Below, piece by piece: positions 15,733 to 25,263 of a stretch of 64,000 bases of DNA (its first letter is position 1; each line of letters opens with the position of its first letter). The notes under the pieces were generated by a model. It searched no databases and was not told where the DNA came from. It worked only from the letters and a program-made list of their open reading frames with translations. A program made the position numbers and the translations under genes. This DNA is from Acidobacteriaceae bacterium (lineage in GTDB: Bacteria; Acidobacteriota; Terriglobia; Bryobacterales; Bryobacteraceae). The stretch is taken from contig JAFAMD010000054.1 of NCBI GenBank assembly GCA_019233755.1, forward strand, positions 1 to 64,000, in the 5' to 3' direction.

Positions 15733-17391
15733 ATGCGTAAGTTCCTAGTGGGAGTGGCCGCGGTGTGCGGCGTGTTCGGATGCCTGCAACTCGCCGCCGA
15801 AGAAAGCGTTGACCTCAGGGTCGTAAACAGCATTCGTGATGAGGCCTTCGGCTCCAAGTCGAAGGTCATGGATACGGCGTTCTATCTTACCGATGTTTAT
15901 GGGCCTCGGCTGACCGGCTCTCCCAACATCAAAGCTGCAGGCCAGTGGGCTATCAAGCGAATGACCGATTGGGGCTTGGCCAATGCCAAGATGGAGCCTT
16001 GGGGTCCGTTCGGCCGCGGTTGGTATTGCACCCGCTTCAGCGCCAGTATGACGGAACCTGGCTTTTCGCCGCTGATCGGGTTCGCTCGGCCATGGTCTCC
16101 CGGCACAGGCGGTCCGGTCAGGGGTCAGGCCATAATGGCGGTGATCAGCAGCCCGCAGGATTTTGAGAAATTCAAAGGAAAGCTCCGGGGCAAAATCGTG
16201 CTCATCGCCAATCCAACGCCGTCTGAGATGCTGACCGCCCCGCTGGCGCATCGCCTGACGGATGCTGAACTGCAATCGGAGGCAACCGCACCGGACCCTA
16301 CCAGCGGTAATCCCGCCGGTTTGCCTGTCGGGTTTCTTTTCGACCGGCCTGCGCCGCAGCGTGAACGCGGAGGCCAAGGCCCGCGCGTGAACAATCGCGA
16401 GTTCCGCAAGCAACTGAACAAGTTTCTGAAAGACGAGGGCGTACTTGTCGTGCTCAGTTCCGGTTTGGGTACGACCATGACGGATGGCGGCGATGTCTTC
16501 GCTACAGCGGCGGGTTCGCAGGACCCTACACAGGAACTTCCTCCACCCTCCGTTGCCCTGGCGAGCGAGCACTACAACCGCATCGCGCGATTGCTTGACC
16601 ATAACATTCCTGTCACGCTCGAATTCGACATCGACGCCAAGTTTACGGAGCCGGCCGATTCCTTCAACATCACTGCCGAAATACCCGGTACCGATCCGAA
16701 CGCCGGCGTTGTCATGCTCGGCGGCCACTTCGATTCCTGGACGGGCGGGACGGGGGCGACCGATAACGCGGCCGGCGCCGCCGTCGCGATGGAGGCCGTG
16801 CGCATCTTGAATTCGCTGGGTCTCAAAATGCGCCGCACCGTCCGCATCGCGCTATGGAGCGGCGAAGAAGAAGGACTGCTGGGCTCGCGCGCTTACGTGA
16901 AACAACACTTCGGGGACCCGGCCGACATGCAGCCCAAGCCTGAGCAGGCGAAGGTCTCGGCGTACTATAACCTCGATAATGGCAGCGGCCGTATTCGCGG
17001 CATTTACCTGCAGGACAACAACATGGTGCGACCCATTTTCACCGCCTGGCTCGAGCCTTTCAAAGACCTTGATGCGTCCACGGTGACGATCCGACGCACC
17101 GGAAGCACCGACCACGTCGCGTTCGACGCCGTCGGCATCCCAGCGTTCCAGTTTATTCAGGATCCGCTTGAATACAGCACTCGCTCGCACCACTCCAACA
17201 TGGATCTTTATGACCGCCTGCAGGCTGGCGATCTCGAACAGGCGTCCGCTGTTATGGCTTGGATGGTGTACAACACGGCAGTATGTCCTGATATGCTGCC
17301 TCGCAAGCCGCTGCCAAAGCCTTCTACTCGCCACGAAGGCGAAACGAATGAGACAGAGAAGGCTGCAGCGAAACCAACCAGCGCTAAATAG
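15733..17391 (+). CDS. Secreted M28-family zinc peptidase, 552 aa
   Basis: Extracytoplasmic metallo-aminopeptidase or carboxypeptidase-like enzyme with a signal peptide (MRKFLVGVAAVCGVFGCLQLAA). A PA-like insert lies at about 125-300. The catalytic M28 domain has zinc and catalytic motifs in order: GGHFDSW (about 329), TGATDNAAG, SGEEEGLLGS with the catalytic and metal Glu pair, NLDNGSG, and the last metal His in THREE-residue-spaced RSHHSNMD near 480. All ligands are present. Substrate specificity cannot be read. It follows the GH78 gene by 28 bp. Confidence 0.92.
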   Translation: MRKFLVGVAAVCGVFGCLQLAAEESVDLRVVNSIRDEAFGSKSKVMDTAFYLTDVYGPRLTGSPNIKAAGQWAIKRMTDWGLANAKMEPWGPFGRGWYCTRFSASMTEPGFSPLIGFARPWSPGTGGPVRGQAIMAVISSPQDFEKFKGKLRGKIVLIANPTPSEMLTAPLAHRLTDAELQSEATAPDPTSGNPAGLPVGFLFDRPAPQRERGGQGPRVNNREFRKQLNKFLKDEGVLVVLSSGLGTTMTDGGDVFATAAGSQDPTQELPPPSVALASEHYNRIARLLDHNIPVTLEFDIDAKFTEPADSFNITAEIPGTDPNAGVVMLGGHFDSWTGGTGATDNAAGAAVAMEAVRILNSLGLKMRRTVRIALWSGEEEGLLGSRAYVKQHFGDPADMQPKPEQAKVSAYYNLDNGSGRIRGIYLQDNNMVRPIFTAWLEPFKDLDASTVTIRRTGSTDHVAFDAVGIPAFQFIQDPLEYSTRSHHSNMDLYDRLQAGDLEQASAVMAWMVYNTAVCPDMLPRKPLPKPSTRHEGETNETEKAAAKPTSAK

Positions 17392-17405
17392 CGCCTTTCA
17401 CGCTT

Positions 17406-18197
17406 ATGATCAGGGTTGAGCAGCTTGTCAAAACCTTCGGTGAAGTAAAGGCTGTCCGCGACATTTCCTTCCAGGTGGAGCAGGGTGAAATCTTCGCCTT
17501 CCTCGGTCCCAACGGAGCCGGCAAAACCACAACCATCAAGATGCTCACCACGCTTCTTAAACCTACCAGCGGCACGGTCGAACTTGATGGGCTCGACCCT
17601 ACTGTCTCCAGCAACGAAGCCAGAAAACGCTTCGGCATTGTCTTCCAGGATCCGAGCCTGGATGACCAGCTCACAGCCTACGAAAACATGGGGCTTCACG
17701 CCGCGCTCTACAAGGTTCCGCGGCACGTCCGCCGCGAGCGCATTGAGCGCCTTCTGAAACTCTTCGAGCTCTGGGATCGCCGCGATGATGGGGTGAAGCA
17801 GTTCTCGGGCGGTATGCGCCGCCGGCTGGAGATCGCCCGCAGCCTGCTGCACACGCCTAAGATCATCTTCCTCGACGAGCCTACTCTGGGACTCGATCCC
17901 CAGACCCGCAACCAGATGTGGACCCTCGTCAAAAAGCTAAACCAGGATGAAGGCGTCACGGTATTCCTGACGACGCATTACATGGAAGAGGCAGAGCGAG
18001 TCGCGCAGCGCGTAGCCATTATCGATCACGGCCAGATCATCGCCCAAGGCACCCCCCAGGAACTGAAACTGCAGACTGGTACCGAATCACTCGAGCAAGC
18101 GTTTCTGGCGCTGACCGGTTCGGCCATTCGCGACGAGGAGGCCACGGCGGCGGACACGATGCGCGCGATGGCCCGCATCTGGAGCGGGAGGAAGTAA
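17406..18197 (+). CDS. ABC transporter ATPase, DrrA-like
   Basis: Nucleotide-binding subunit of an ABC-2 exporter. Walker A FLGPNGAGKTTTIKML near residue 35, Q-loop VFQDPSLDDQLT, signature QFSGGMRRRLEIARSL near 140, Walker B IIFLDEPTLGLDPQ near 160, and the switch His in LTTHYMEEAE. The DrrA/NodI-type C-terminal extension follows. Three bp separate it from the permease gene, so the two form one transporter. The substrate is unknown; this class exports drugs, lipids or polysaccharides. Confidence 0.93.
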   Translation: MIRVEQLVKTFGEVKAVRDISFQVEQGEIFAFLGPNGAGKTTTIKMLTTLLKPTSGTVELDGLDPTVSSNEARKRFGIVFQDPSLDDQLTAYENMGLHAALYKVPRHVRRERIERLLKLFELWDRRDDGVKQFSGGMRRRLEIARSLLHTPKIIFLDEPTLGLDPQTRNQMWTLVKKLNQDEGVTVFLTTHYMEEAERVAQRVAIIDHGQIIAQGTPQELKLQTGTESLEQAFLALTGSAIRDEEATAADTMRAMARIWSGRK

Positions 18198-18200
18198 AGT

Positions 18201-18947
18201 TTGAACGCCATCTACATTCTTTGGATTCGCCAGCTCAAGCGCTACGTCCGCTCGCGGGCCCGTGTTGTGGGTTCGCTCGGGCAGCCGCTGCTCTTTCTGC
18301 TCGGGCTCGGCTTCGGCCTCGGTCCGACATTCCGCCGCGCCGGCGAAGGGGATTATATTCAGTTCCTCGCGCCCGGCGTTATCGGAATGACCATTCTCTT
18401 CACCGCCATCTTTTCCGGCATCGAACTTATCTGGGACCGCCAGTTCGGATTCTTGAAGGAAACGCTGGTTGCACCCGTCTCGCGGACCGCCATCATGTTC
18501 GGCCGTACTCTGGGCGGCGCGACGGTAGCGGTGTTTCAAGGCCTGATCGTTTTGGTGATCTGCCTGCTCGCCGGCTTCCGGGTGCATGATCTGCGCGTGA
18601 TTCCGGTGGCCTTCGTGTTCATGATCCTGATTGGAATCATGTTCACCGCGCTTGGAACCGCGATCGCTTCCACAATGGCTGACTTTCAAGGTTTTCAGCT
18701 GGTAATGAACTTCCTTGTTATGCCTATTTTTTTCCTGTCCGGCGCTCTGTTTCCGCTGACAAACGTCCCTAAAGTGCTTGGATTCCTGGCGGCCGTCGAT
18801 CCCCTGTCGTATGGGGTAGATGGCATGCGCACTTCATTCATAGGCATAGCCCACTTCGGTATGGCAACGGACTTCGCGGTCCTCTCGATCCTTACCGCAG
18901 TTTTCCTCGCCATCGGCAGCTACATGTTCTCCCGAATCCAGTTGTAG
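18201..18947 (+). CDS. ABC-2 type transporter permease, DrrB-like
   Basis: Membrane partner of the preceding ATPase: 248 residues with about six hydrophobic segments (VVGSLGQPLLFLLGLGFGLG, FLAPGVIGMTILFTAIFSG, LIVLVICLLAGF, VFMILIGIMFTALGTAIAS, FFLSGALFPL, and a C-terminal helix). The ABC-2 signature region lies around FFLSGALFPLTNVPKVLGFLA. It starts at TTG 18201, behind GGAGGAAGT, three bp after the ATPase stop. Confidence 0.92.
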   Translation: MNAIYILWIRQLKRYVRSRARVVGSLGQPLLFLLGLGFGLGPTFRRAGEGDYIQFLAPGVIGMTILFTAIFSGIELIWDRQFGFLKETLVAPVSRTAIMFGRTLGGATVAVFQGLIVLVICLLAGFRVHDLRVIPVAFVFMILIGIMFTALGTAIASTMADFQGFQLVMNFLVMPIFFLSGALFPLTNVPKVLGFLAAVDPLSYGVDGMRTSFIGIAHFGMATDFAVLSILTAVFLAIGSYMFSRIQL

Positions 18948-18993
18948 CGCTCGCTCGTTTCACTTTGGAGCACAATAAAAAAGGAATTTGAAA

Positions 18994-19596
18994 ATGCCTG
19001 GCAAACTACTCATGATCGTCGGCGATTACGTTGAAGATTACGAAGTGATGGTGCCGTTTCAGGCCTTGTCGATGGTTGGCCACACCGTGCACGCGGCCTG
19101 CCCGAAAAAGAAAGCCGGTGAGTTTGTCCGCACCGCCATTCACGATTTCGAGGGTGATCAGACATACTCCGAGAAGCGCGGTCACAACTTCGTTCTGAAC
19201 GCAAGCTTTGCCGACGTCTATCCTTCCGAATACGATGGGCTGGTTATTCCGGGTGGACGCGCGCCCGAATACCTGCGTCTTAATCCGAAGGTCATCGAGT
19301 TTGTCCAGCACTTCGAGCAAGCAAAAAAGCCCATTGCCGCTCTCTGCCACGGGGCACAGATTCTGGCTGCCGCCGGCGTCATCGAAGGCAAGCGTGTCAG
19401 CGCTTATCCGGCATGCGCACCCGAGGTGAAGCTAGCGGGCGGTGTTTATGTCGAGTTGAAAATGGATGAGGCTATCACGCACGAGAATCTCGTCACTGGA
19501 CCTGCCTGGCCGGCGCATCCCGCTTTTCTTGCGCAGTTTCTGAAGGTCCTCGATCAGTACGTAGCAAAGAAAACCTCCACCAACGCAGCGGCTTGA
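18994..19596 (+). CDS. DJ-1/PfpI family protein
   Basis: Class I glutamine-amidotransferase-like fold, 200 residues. The nucleophile elbow [15 protein letters not shown] carries the conserved Cys followed by His (Cys-His, about residue 118), with the acidic residue in [11 protein letters not shown] near the N-terminus (Glu17 region) as in PfpI/YhbO. Family members act as stress-related glyoxalases, deglycases or peptidases; which applies here cannot be told. Start chosen at ATG 18994, with AAGGAA upstream at 18981, instead of TTG 18988. It is convergent with the winged-helix/TPR gene. Confidence 0.9.
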   Translation: MPGKLLMIVGDYVEDYEVMVPFQALSMVGHTVHAACPKKKAGEFVRTAIHDFEGDQTYSEKRGHNFVLNASFADVYPSEYDGLVIPGGRAPEYLRLNPKVIEFVQHFEQAKKPIAALCHGAQILAAAGVIEGKRVSAYPACAPEVKLAGGVYVELKMDEAITHENLVTGPAWPAHPAFLAQFLKVLDQYVAKKTSTNAAA

Positions 19597-19638
19597 AGGC
19601 GTGGGGGCCTGAGCAGCCTTGTCCGTTAGCTGAGCGCC

Positions 19639-21135
19639 TCAAGTCATGGCTGTTGCGGCTAACGGCGCCGCATGCGACTGCGTCTCGAAACTGAGCTTTC
19701 TTAGTACGGCGAGAAACCGCGATTCCGATCGCAGCGAATCCCACCGCGGGTCTACTTTGAGCCAGCACAAAGGCGCATCCCGTCTTTCGCAAGCCTTCTC
19801 GAGGCCGTCCAGCGCCGATTGCTGCTCCCCGAGGGCCGCGCGAACAATGCTCTGCCAGTAACAGGAAACGTATCGCCGGGTTGAAAGTTCATCGAGCTCG
19901 CGGAGTGTTCTCATTGCTTCAGCCTGCATACCCGCGGTCGCATAGACACGTGCCACAGCCGCAGTGGCTGCGGCGCAGTCACCTGCGCATGCGATGGCAT
20001 TCCGAAGCTCGGTGATCGCTTCATCGTAGAGACCCAACTGTTCGTAGGCAAGCCCCAACGTGTACTGTGCGGCCGGATACCTGGGTTCAAGGGTGAGCAC
20101 TTTCCAGCAATGCTCAACGGCTGCTTCGAAGTCGCGGGCCAGATAAAGCTGCCAGGCGAGAGCGGTGCTGACCGGGAGCGAGAGCGGATCCAGAACGCGC
20201 GCACGCCGGCTTTCTTTCAATGCCTCTTCCGCTTTACCGAGTGCCGAAAGAATTCCCGCGTAGCATCTGTGTCCTTCGGCATGGCCGGGTTCCAGATCGA
20301 GGGCGCGCAGGCACTCGGCTTCGGCGCCCTTCCAATCCCAATCGAAAACCATCTTTACGCGTGCAAGGGCGATGTGCGCCTCAGCGAGTTCCGAATCACG
20401 GCTGAGCGCCGAGAGGGCAAACTCCTTGGCCCGAGTGCGGGCATCCTCGGCAGGGAGAACACTCAACATGGCTAGCTGGCAGCTTGTATCCGCCAATCCG
20501 GCATACGCAAGCGCGCAGTTCGGGTCGCTTGCAATCGCCGATTCGAAGTATGCAATCGCCTTGCGGAGGTCTTCCTCGGTGAGTTTGCTCAGGAAGTATG
20601 TGCCTTTCAAGTAATCCTGATAAGCATCAAAATTAGCTCCGTAGCGTTCAGCACGTTCCGCCGCGCGAGCCCGTATTACTTCCGAGTCAATCGCGGGATC
20701 AGGTTGGAAGAACTTAGGAGACGCAACTGACGAAGAGATTACTTCAACAGGCGCGATAAAGCGATATCCCAGTCCCGATCTCGTCTCTATGAAACGGCAT
20801 TCACGCGATGAGTCGCCAAGTGCCTGGCGTAGTGCATTGACCGCCGTGTTCAGCCCCCGGTCGAAATCGACGTGCGAATCGGGCCACAAATGCTTTTCCA
20901 GCTCTTCGCGCGTAACGAGCGTGCCCGATCTCTCGAGCAGCATTTCGAGGACCAGAAACGGCTTTTGCTGCAGCCTGACTCTGATGCCCCGTTTACGGAT
21001 CTCGCGCTCCTCGAGATCTACTTCAAAAGCGCCGAAACGCAACTTCCGAACGGCCCGCGATGCGCCCCGGGCGGTAGATTGCCCGTTTTGCGCGCTCTCG
21101 CGGGTCGCCGGCTTGGGACTTTCTTTCTGTTCCAT
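19639..21135 (-). CDS. Winged-helix (OmpR/CadC-type) regulator with TPR repeats
   Basis: The N-terminal region (about 25-125) is a Trans_reg_C winged helix: LRFGAFEVDLEEREIRKRG, PFLVLEMLLERSGTLVTREE, LNTAVNALRQALGD, RFIETRSGLGYRF. No receiver domain precedes it. From about residue 170 to the end there are TPR-like helical pairs (YFESAIASDPNCALAYAGLA, ECLRALDLEPGHAEGHRCYA, HCWKVLTLEPRYPAAQYTLG). Regulators of this architecture are abundant in Acidobacteria; their ligands are unknown. Start taken at ATG 21135 because the frame upstream begins only at TTG 21186. It is divergent from the small secreted protein at 21318. Confidence 0.88.
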   Translation of the reverse strand: MEQKESPKPATRESAQNGQSTARGASRAVRKLRFGAFEVDLEEREIRKRGIRVRLQQKPFLVLEMLLERSGTLVTREELEKHLWPDSHVDFDRGLNTAVNALRQALGDSSRECRFIETRSGLGYRFIAPVEVISSSVASPKFFQPDPAIDSEVIRARAAERAERYGANFDAYQDYLKGTYFLSKLTEEDLRKAIAYFESAIASDPNCALAYAGLADTSCQLAMLSVLPAEDARTRAKEFALSALSRDSELAEAHIALARVKMVFDWDWKGAEAECLRALDLEPGHAEGHRCYAGILSALGKAEEALKESRRARVLDPLSLPVSTALAWQLYLARDFEAAVEHCWKVLTLEPRYPAAQYTLGLAYEQLGLYDEAITELRNAIACAGDCAAATAAVARVYATAGMQAEAMRTLRELDELSTRRYVSCYWQSIVRAALGEQQSALDGLEKACERRDAPLCWLKVDPRWDSLRSESRFLAVLRKLSFETQSHAAPLAATAMT

Positions 21136-21317
21136 GTTGTGCGAGGCTCTATTCTGATTTAACCGCTTATTCGAACACCCTCCCAAACATCCGCCTGAAG
21201 CTTGACGATTTGCTTACATTTTCCTGAGCATCGGGGCACTCAAAGACTCCGTCTGTACCTCTGTACGGATCAGACATGTTCGACGTTCCGCACAACAGGC
21301 CTGAAAGGAGATCAGAA

Positions 21318-21746
21318 GTGAATCGTCCGCTTAATCGTATCGGTTTCGCAATCCTTGCTGTTGTCGTGTCCATGAGTGCCTCTCATGCTGCTGCCCAGCA
21401 AGCTACATTCCATCTGCCCGTCACTGCGCACTGGGGACAGGCTGTGCTGCAACCCGGAGACTACAAGATGACTTCCCCCGAGCCTGCGCTGGGCTCGTCG
21501 ACGTTCTTTGTGCGCGGCGCAGATATGGCTGCCTACACATTGCCGCTTACCACGGAGGACCGGCGGGCTTCGTCATCAAGCTACCTGCAACTCGTAAAAG
21601 TAGATGGCACGTACTTCGTTGAAGAGTACAACGACGGGTCGGCCGGCAAGCTGTTCACGTTCGCATTACCGAAGGCAGCCCGGCGGCAGACGATTGCGCA
21701 TGCCTCAGGCCCGGTTGTCGCAGTCACCCAGTCCGCTCTGCGCTAA
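21318..21746 (+). CDS. Small secreted protein of unknown function, 142 aa
   Basis: GTG at 21318 has AAGGAGAT 8 nt upstream. It gives a signal peptide (MNRPLNRIGFAILAVVVSM, cleavage near SHAAAQ). The mature part is a compact beta-rich domain: QATFHLPVTAHWGQAVLQPG, YKMTSPEPALGSSTFFVRG, YLQLVKVDGTYFVEEY. I do not recognise a named family. Upstream frame to 21276 lacks a good start. It is divergent from the winged-helix/TPR regulator with 182 bp between, so it may be that regulator's target (inference). Confidence 0.75.
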   Translation: MNRPLNRIGFAILAVVVSMSASHAAAQQATFHLPVTAHWGQAVLQPGDYKMTSPEPALGSSTFFVRGADMAAYTLPLTTEDRRASSSSYLQLVKVDGTYFVEEYNDGSAGKLFTFALPKAARRQTIAHASGPVVAVTQSALR

Positions 21747-22056
21747 GCCCTCCAACTCCCCCGCTCGTTTTTGGAAGGCCGTGTCCAAAACCGAGACCAG
21801 TGTTGCGGGTTGATCCTTTCCCGCAGGGTCAACCCGCAACTACTGGAAGCAAATCCAGCCTTACTCTACCTCGGGTGTCTTTCCTTGCGACAAACTGTCC
21901 CGGAAACGGACAATTCCGCTGAGAACAATTAGCGCAGAGCCTGTTTGTTGGAAACGGCACTCAAACTGCCGAAGAAATCGGGAACGTTCCACCGGGTGAA
22001 TACGTATCGGCAAATGTAGCATTCTACATAAATAGCGTCGGTAAGGAGTAAACCGC
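21747..22056. repeat. Intergenic with two hairpins, one a long palindrome
   Basis: No gene is seen. A 7-bp stem TTTTGGA/TCCAAAA (21769-21775 with 21784-21790) follows the secreted-protein gene. A much stronger structure lies at 21797-21846: CCAGT plus 12 bp GTTGCGGGTTGA pair with TCAACCCGCAAC and ACTGG, with one bulged T (21841) and a 15-nt loop. It has no T-run, so it may be a REP-like palindrome rather than a terminator. The remaining sequence up to 22056 should contain the promoter of the ABC permease gene. Confidence 0.55.
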
Positions 22057-24477
22057 ATGTTGCTCTGGCATGACGTCCGCTTCGGTGTTCGCACCCTCTG
22101 GAAGGACCGCACGTCGCTGGCTATGGCGGTGCTGGCGCTGGCTCTCGGCATCGGGGCGACTACCGCCATCTTCAGCGTCATCGACAATGTTCTGCTGGAG
22201 CCGTTTCCCTATACGGACGCGCAGCGGCTGGTAGCCATCCAGATTCACGATTCAACCAGCAGCGAACCCTACGGCCGCGAGGTGTTCCAGCAGCCCGAAT
22301 TCGCTGATCTTCAGGAGCAAAGTCAAGCATTCGACGCCTCGATTGGCGTGCGGCAGGACCATGTCCTCTGGACTGGGGGCGGGGCGCCCGAATCCTGGAA
22401 CGGCGCCAGCACTACGGGAAACACATTCCAGTTTTTGGGTGTGCCGCCGCTGGTCGGCCGCGCCGCCGCTCCGGCGGACGCCAGACCTGATTCGCCGCCG
22501 GTCTTTGTCATGAGTTTCAAACTCTGGCAAAAGCGTTTCTCGGGTGACCCGTCTATCGTCGGCAAGACCTTCACGCTCGATAGCCAGCCTAGAACCCTGA
22601 TCGGCATCATGCCAAAGCGGTTTGCCTGGTGGGGTGCGGACATCTGGATTCCCACTTCGGTCAACCGGGCCGAGACCGATCCCTCAGCTCCCTTCTTCTT
22701 CTTCCTGGGTCATCTGAAGCCCGGCCTGACGCTTGCAACTGCTACACCGGACCTTCGCGTCGTTGTCCAGCACCTTTCGAAGGTCTACCCGAAGAACTAC
22801 CCAAAAAAGTTCGATGTCCGGCTCATCACGCTGGCTGACAATGTCGTGGGGAGGTTTCGCGAAACCCTGTTCACTGCCCTGGGCGCGGTGGGTCTGCTTC
22901 TGCTCATAGCCTGCGCCAATGTTGCAAATCTGTTACTTGCCAAGGGAACCGGACGTGAACGAGAGTTCGCCATTCGCAGCAGTCTCGGCGCAGGCCGCGC
23001 GCAGGTCGTCCGGCAACTTCTCGTCGAGAGTGTTCTTCTGGCCCTGAGCGGCGCAGCGTTCGGTTGCCTTTTTGCGTGGCTCGGGCTGAAGGCGCTGATT
23101 GCCGCGCTCCCTATGTACACTTTTCCCGATGAGGCCGTGATCAATTTGAACCTTCGGGTTCTCGCGGCCACTATTGTCGTAGCCGTCTGTACGGCACTCC
23201 TCTTCGGCTTGATGCCTGCTCTCGGCGCGTTCACAGGCAACCTCAGCGAGTCGCTCAAGGCTGGTGGCCGGGGCAGCAGCGGGTCCCGCCGCGGGCGCTT
23301 GCGGAATACTCTGATCGTGTTCGAAGTTGCGCTCTCGCTGGTGCTGCTCACCGGGGCCGGTCTCCTCATGCGCGGATTTCTACGGGAAGTGCAAGCTGAC
23401 CTTGGTCTCGAGACCGAACATCTGGTTGTGAGTGATATCTCCCTCGGCAAGAACTACAAAACAGCGGATCAGCAGTCGCGCTTCGTTCGCGAACTCTCTA
23501 CGCGTCTGCGGGCTCTCCCCGAAGTCGACAGTGCGTCCGGCGCGCTCGACTTCCCGCCTTTCGGCGGCATCAATACCGATTTCGAAGTTGCCGGAAGGAC
23601 GCATTCTGAAAAGTGGAAAGGCGAAATGGGCTTTGTTGACGCCCAGTTTTTCCGAACTGTTGGCATTCGTCTCCTGCGGGGCCGATTCCTAAGCGAAGAC
23701 GACATCGCCAATAAGCGCAAGGTCGTTGTTATCAACGAGGCTATGGCCAAAAAGTTCTTTCCGGGCGAGGATCCAATCGGCAAGCAGGTCGAACTGCTCC
23801 GCCTCCCGCAGGCGCCCATCCCGGTTGCCAATCCCTGGTTTGAAATAGTCGGTGTTTCATCCAACGTGAAGAACCACGGTGTAAAAGATGAAGTCGAGCC
23901 TGAAACCTATGCGCCCGTTACGATCACCGGATTCGGCGAATACCTCATCTATGTTCGTGCCATCGGCAACCCAGCGCCGCTCGTGAAGCAACTCGAAGGC
24001 GCCGTTCTCTCGATGGACAAAAATGTGCATCCGCGGGACACCGCCACCTTGGCGGTCGCACTCGACAAGTACGAGTACGCACAGCCCCGCTTCACTTTGC
24101 AGATTTTTGCGGTTTTTGCGGCAGTGGGGCTTATTCTTGTCACGGTGGGCGTATATAGCGTGGTCTCGTACACGGTAACGCAGCAGCACCGCGAAATCGG
24201 CATCCGCATGGCTCTTGGCGCCAGCGCTGCCAGCGTGCGCAAGCTGGTGATCACCGGCGGGATGCGTTTCATCGCAGCCGGTGTAGGCGTTGGTCTGCTG
24301 GCCGCTATCGCCCTTCTGCAGCTTGCCAAAAACCAGATCTGGGGAGTATCCACGTACGATCCGCTGACGCTGCTCACCGTCGTCGCGGTGCTGGCCGCTG
24401 TCGGTCTCGCGGCATGCTATTTGCCCTCGCGCCGCGCCACTCGTGTCGACCCGCTCGTCTCGCTGCGCTATGAGTAG
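22057..24477 (+). CDS. MacB/FtsX-type ABC permease, fused (ADOP-like), 806 aa
   Basis: Large membrane protein with duplicated MacB_PCD-FtsX units. Residues 1-45 form the first helix (TSLAMAVLALALGIGATTAIF), then a periplasmic domain (about 45-240), then three helices with the FtsX motif (LLLIACANVANLLLAKGTGREREFAIRSSLGAG, read as consecutive motif). A second unit begins at LRNTLIVFEVALSLVLLTGAG (about residue 415) and ends with VGVYSVVSYTVTQQ, EIGIRMALGAS and ACYLPSRRATRVDP. No ATPase domain is present. This Acidobacteria-rich family probably works with a separate ATPase in export or envelope mechanotransmission. RBS GGTAAGGAG. Confidence 0.9.
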   Translation: MLLWHDVRFGVRTLWKDRTSLAMAVLALALGIGATTAIFSVIDNVLLEPFPYTDAQRLVAIQIHDSTSSEPYGREVFQQPEFADLQEQSQAFDASIGVRQDHVLWTGGGAPESWNGASTTGNTFQFLGVPPLVGRAAAPADARPDSPPVFVMSFKLWQKRFSGDPSIVGKTFTLDSQPRTLIGIMPKRFAWWGADIWIPTSVNRAETDPSAPFFFFLGHLKPGLTLATATPDLRVVVQHLSKVYPKNYPKKFDVRLITLADNVVGRFRETLFTALGAVGLLLLIACANVANLLLAKGTGREREFAIRSSLGAGRAQVVRQLLVESVLLALSGAAFGCLFAWLGLKALIAALPMYTFPDEAVINLNLRVLAATIVVAVCTALLFGLMPALGAFTGNLSESLKAGGRGSSGSRRGRLRNTLIVFEVALSLVLLTGAGLLMRGFLREVQADLGLETEHLVVSDISLGKNYKTADQQSRFVRELSTRLRALPEVDSASGALDFPPFGGINTDFEVAGRTHSEKWKGEMGFVDAQFFRTVGIRLLRGRFLSEDDIANKRKVVVINEAMAKKFFPGEDPIGKQVELLRLPQAPIPVANPWFEIVGVSSNVKNHGVKDEVEPETYAPVTITGFGEYLIYVRAIGNPAPLVKQLEGAVLSMDKNVHPRDTATLAVALDKYEYAQPRFTLQIFAVFAAVGLILVTVGVYSVVSYTVTQQHREIGIRMALGASAASVRKLVITGGMRFIAAGVGVGLLAAIALLQLAKNQIWGVSTYDPLTLLTVVAVLAAVGLAACYLPSRRATRVDPLVSLRYE

Positions 24478-24533
24478 TTCGTTACGGGAATTGTAGAGTA
24501 ACGAATGACAGGTGGACAGGAGGGTCATCACTG

Positions 24534-25061
24534 ATGCAGCTAAATGTAAGACACATGCAGTTAGCTATAGCCGCGGTTGCCGTCGCGCTTTGCGCGCACG
24601 CACAGGAGAACATGCAGAGTCCGGCAGGTACGGCGGATGTGACGTTGAAGGGGAAACAGATTTCGATTACCTATAACCGTCCCTACGTGCGCGGCAGAAA
24701 GATCATGGGCGGACTCGTGCCCTATGGGCAGGTGTGGCGCACGGGAGCTAATGCCGCGACTTCGCTGACGACTTCCCTAAATCTAACCATCGGGGGCGCA
24801 AGTGTTCCCGCGGGCAAGTACACGCTGTATACGCTCCCGTCCGAAAGCACCTGGAAACTAATCATCAACAAGCAGACCGGCCAATGGGGAACCGAGTACG
24901 ACCAGGCTCAAGATCTCGCCCGTGTTGACATGCAGAAAGAGAAGCTTTCGTCGCCCGTCGAGGAATTCACCATCTCCTGGAAGAAGAAAGGAGACGATTC
25001 GGCGGACCTCGTCATGGAATGGGAAACAACGCGCCTGACCGTCCCGGTCCATGCCCGCTGA
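24534..25061 (+). CDS. DUF2911-domain secreted protein, 175 aa
   Basis: Signal peptide (MQLAIAAVAVALCAHAQ) is followed by the conserved DUF2911 core: ADVTLKGKQISITYNRPYVRGR, the hallmark GGLVPYGQVWRTGANAAT, VPAGKYTLYTLPSESTW, IINKQTGQWG. The family is common in Acidobacteria and Bacteroidetes and has no known function. Start is ATG 24534, behind GGAGGG; ATG 24555 is an alternative closer to the signal peptide. A perfect 7-bp, 3-nt-loop hairpin (25064-25080) follows the stop. Confidence 0.88.
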   Translation: MQLNVRHMQLAIAAVAVALCAHAQENMQSPAGTADVTLKGKQISITYNRPYVRGRKIMGGLVPYGQVWRTGANAATSLTTSLNLTIGGASVPAGKYTLYTLPSESTWKLIINKQTGQWGTEYDQAQDLARVDMQKEKLSSPVEEFTISWKKKGDDSADLVMEWETTRLTVPVHAR

Positions 25062-25063
25062 AG

Positions 25064-25080
25064 AACTGCCCTTGGCAGTT
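25064..25080 (+). terminator. Hairpin after the DUF2911 gene
   Basis: AACTGCC/GGCAGTT forms a 7-bp stem with loop CTT, three bases beyond the stop codon. The T-run is missing, so it is a weak or factor-assisted terminator at best. Confidence 0.45.
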
Positions 25081-25263
25081 GAGGCTAACAGAGCCAATTT
25101 GCGGACAGAAGATCAACAATTTAATTGTATGTTGTTGGTTTTACTAGCGTAAGGAAATCGACTACAGAGTGCTATAGTGCGGGAATAGTCCCCTCTCGGG
25201 GAGCGCTCAGGCAGCGGGACGAAACCGTGGAAGCGAAGCTGCCGGAGCCGAAGTGTTCCTGCA

